Source: an uncultured Selenomonadales bacterium
GTDB lineage: Bacteria > Bacillota_C > Negativicutes > Selenomonadales > Selenomonadaceae
NCBI GenBank assembly: GCA_937916025.1
Contig: CALGGX010000094.1
Coordinates: forward strand, 1 to 14,686
Direction of reading: 5' to 3'
Length of the DNA stretch: 14,686 nucleotides
Below, in pieces: positions 13,668 through 14,686 of this stretch. A program made the translations under genes and the position numbers. Position 1 is the first letter of the stretch, and each line of letters opens with the position of its first letter. The notes beneath the pieces were generated by a model. The model did no database searches. It was not told the DNA's origin and saw only the letters and a list, made by a program, of their open reading frames with translations.

Positions 13668-14000
13668 ATGACTAATCAAACGGCGAAAAAGCGCGAAATG
13701 ACGACAACGACGCGTATCAAGCGCGCCATCAAAAAATTCTTGCGCAAGCGCGGCGTTGACGAGAAAACCAATACGTATGCGGCAGAGTGTATCGTAATGT
13801 ACGCTAATGCACGCCGCGGCGTATTGAACGGCAAAGGCGTTGACACTGACGTTAATGGTTTTGTTAGCGAGAAAAGACTTAACGATCTGGCATTGGAAGC
13901 ATTCAGAATTGTCGTCGAGCTTTGCAGCACTGTTGACGAAGAAGTTAAAACGAACATCATTGAAGCCTTGCTTATCACCAATGAAGTCGTCAATGCTTAA
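13668..14000 (+). CDS. Hypothetical basic/helical protein, second rightward gene
   Basis: The 110-residue product is not recognised. Its N-terminal third is strongly basic ('TTTTRIKRAIKKFLRKRGVD'), which suggests nucleic-acid contact. The rest is helical with 'TYAAECIVMYANARRGVLNG' and 'RLNDLALEAFRIVVELCSTV', ending 'EVKTNIIEALLITNEVVNA'. No known motif is seen. The ATG follows TTTTGAAAGGATTTGATCGGTA, a leader shared with the next gene. A small hairpin AGAGT-ATTC-ACTCT (13626-13639) lies just before it. Gene spacing (about 150 bases) is wide for an operon, so each gene may be regulated separately through its leader. Confidence 0.7.
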   Translation: MTNQTAKKREMTTTTRIKRAIKKFLRKRGVDEKTNTYAAECIVMYANARRGVLNGKGVDTDVNGFVSEKRLNDLALEAFRIVVELCSTVDEEVKTNIIEALLITNEVVNA

Positions 14001-14078
14001 TCCCGTCGTCAACATCAACAATCACGTTTTTCAAACGCCGATTATTCACTTATCTGTTTTGAAAGGATTTGATTAGAA

Positions 14079-14686
14079 ATGACAAAACATCAAACCGAGA
14101 TCGAAGGCGTTCTCGATGCTGTTGAAACATCGTATTTCGTGACGCAATTGCTCGCGGGTTGCAACGGCAAAATCGCCGTCAATGCATACAACGCGGCTGT
14201 CGACGATTTCAACGCCGCTGTCAATCGGTATTACGCAATCAGCGCGGCTAATGACGACAAAGGCAAGCAGACTTTGTATCAGAGGAAAATCGCCGCTGAA
14301 GTAACCGCGCGCAGTATCATCGATAGTTACAAAACCGCAAGCGGTACTTTTGAATTGACGATCGAAGATATGCCGAAGCCGCGCAAAGACAAGACGAAGT
14401 CGGACGACGAGCAATTGTCGATTGATTTCAATGCATGGCGGCAGTGTGCGCTTGATTTCGATTTGCAAGCCGCAAGCGTCAACGCAGTTGAAAAGACTGC
14501 ATTGATCGGCAGACTTATCAACGCCGTCAACGCCGTCAAGGCTGTCAAATTAATCACTCAATCGCCAAGCAACGCCGTCAAGACAGAAATTGCGCCTTTC
14601 GTTATCGATTATCGGAAGCGTCAAGAAAAATACCGCAAACAGCGTGAAGCGGCGAAGCGCAGGAAAAACGCTCCGGTCGAGATCGG
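14079..14686 (+). CDS. Hypothetical protein, third rightward gene (cut by window end)
   Basis: The frame opens at ATG 14079 after TTTTGAAAGGATTTGATTAG and stays open for 202 codons to the window edge, so the C-terminus is missing. It is not recognised. The visible part is Ala/Asn-rich and helical ('AVNAYNAAVDDFNAAVNRYY', about 34-53), has a basic/acidic hinge ('PKPRKDKTKSDDEQ', about 99-112), and ends in a lysine/arginine-rich helix ('DYRKRQEKYRKQREAAKRRK'). GTCAA-type repeats are frequent in its DNA ('CGCCGTCAA' many times), encoding Ala-Val-Asn/Lys repeats near 155-170. A small hairpin, CGTTT-TTC-AAACG, lies upstream. It is probably an early phage gene, as inferred from position and orientation. 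Confidence 0.75.
   Translation, partial: MTKHQTEIEGVLDAVETSYFVTQLLAGCNGKIAVNAYNAAVDDFNAAVNRYYAISAANDDKGKQTLYQRKIAAEVTARSIIDSYKTASGTFELTIEDMPKPRKDKTKSDDEQLSIDFNAWRQCALDFDLQAASVNAVEKTALIGRLINAVNAVKAVKLITQSPSNAVKTEIAPFVIDYRKRQEKYRKQREAAKRRKNAPVEI

Overview
The window looks like part of a tailed-phage genome, most likely a prophage or the phage of a Bacillota-type host. That host guess is an inference. It rests on strong AGGAGG-type ribosome binding sites, several forced TTG starts and the HK97-type head genes; no host gene is visible. The left 8.3 kb is a packaging and head module read leftward on the minus strand. In transcription order it holds a small-terminase-like protein, a hypothetical protein, the large terminase, the portal, a prohead protease fused to a scaffold-like tail, a cargo insert, the major capsid protein, a small hypothetical protein and a head-tail connector. 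The cargo insert between protease and capsid has two DUF4065 (Panacea/SocA-like) proteins around a truncated PIN toxin, plus a possible 40-residue ORF.

From 8.26 to 9.11 kb there is no convincing gene. This stretch holds a palindrome, a purine/pyrimidine satellite with two T runs of 23 and 24 bases, and five consecutive hairpins ending in a plus-strand intrinsic terminator. From 8.94 to 10.40 kb a segment is bounded by two inward-facing 47-bp inverted repeats (41/47 identical). Inside it are a winged-helix protein, two GC-rich or perfect hairpins, a 42-bp-period direct repeat, and four 21-bp iteron-like repeats beside an AT-rich stretch. A small replication or maintenance module is the most natural reading, but it is unproven.

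From 10.7 to 11.65 kb a minus-strand operon encodes an XRE regulator, a BrnT-type toxin and a short BrnA-like antitoxin. Just upstream of the XRE gene, on the opposite strand, is a near-consensus sigma-70 promoter (TTGACA, 17 nt, TATACT). It should start a rightward transcript at about 11723, but the first credible ORF begins only at 13172. The roughly 1.4 kb between has no credible gene and is rich in nested stems, including a C(UUCG)G hairpin inside two further helices and a 12-bp long-range stem. It is the best candidate here for an undescribed system: a large structured phage RNA, comparable in size and setting to GOLLD or ROOL RNAs.

The right end holds three small plus-strand genes, the last cut by the window edge. 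All share the same leader around their ribosome binding site. An 11-nt stretch near the end of the candidate RNA is the exact complement of that leader in two of the three genes, which suggests RNA-based control.
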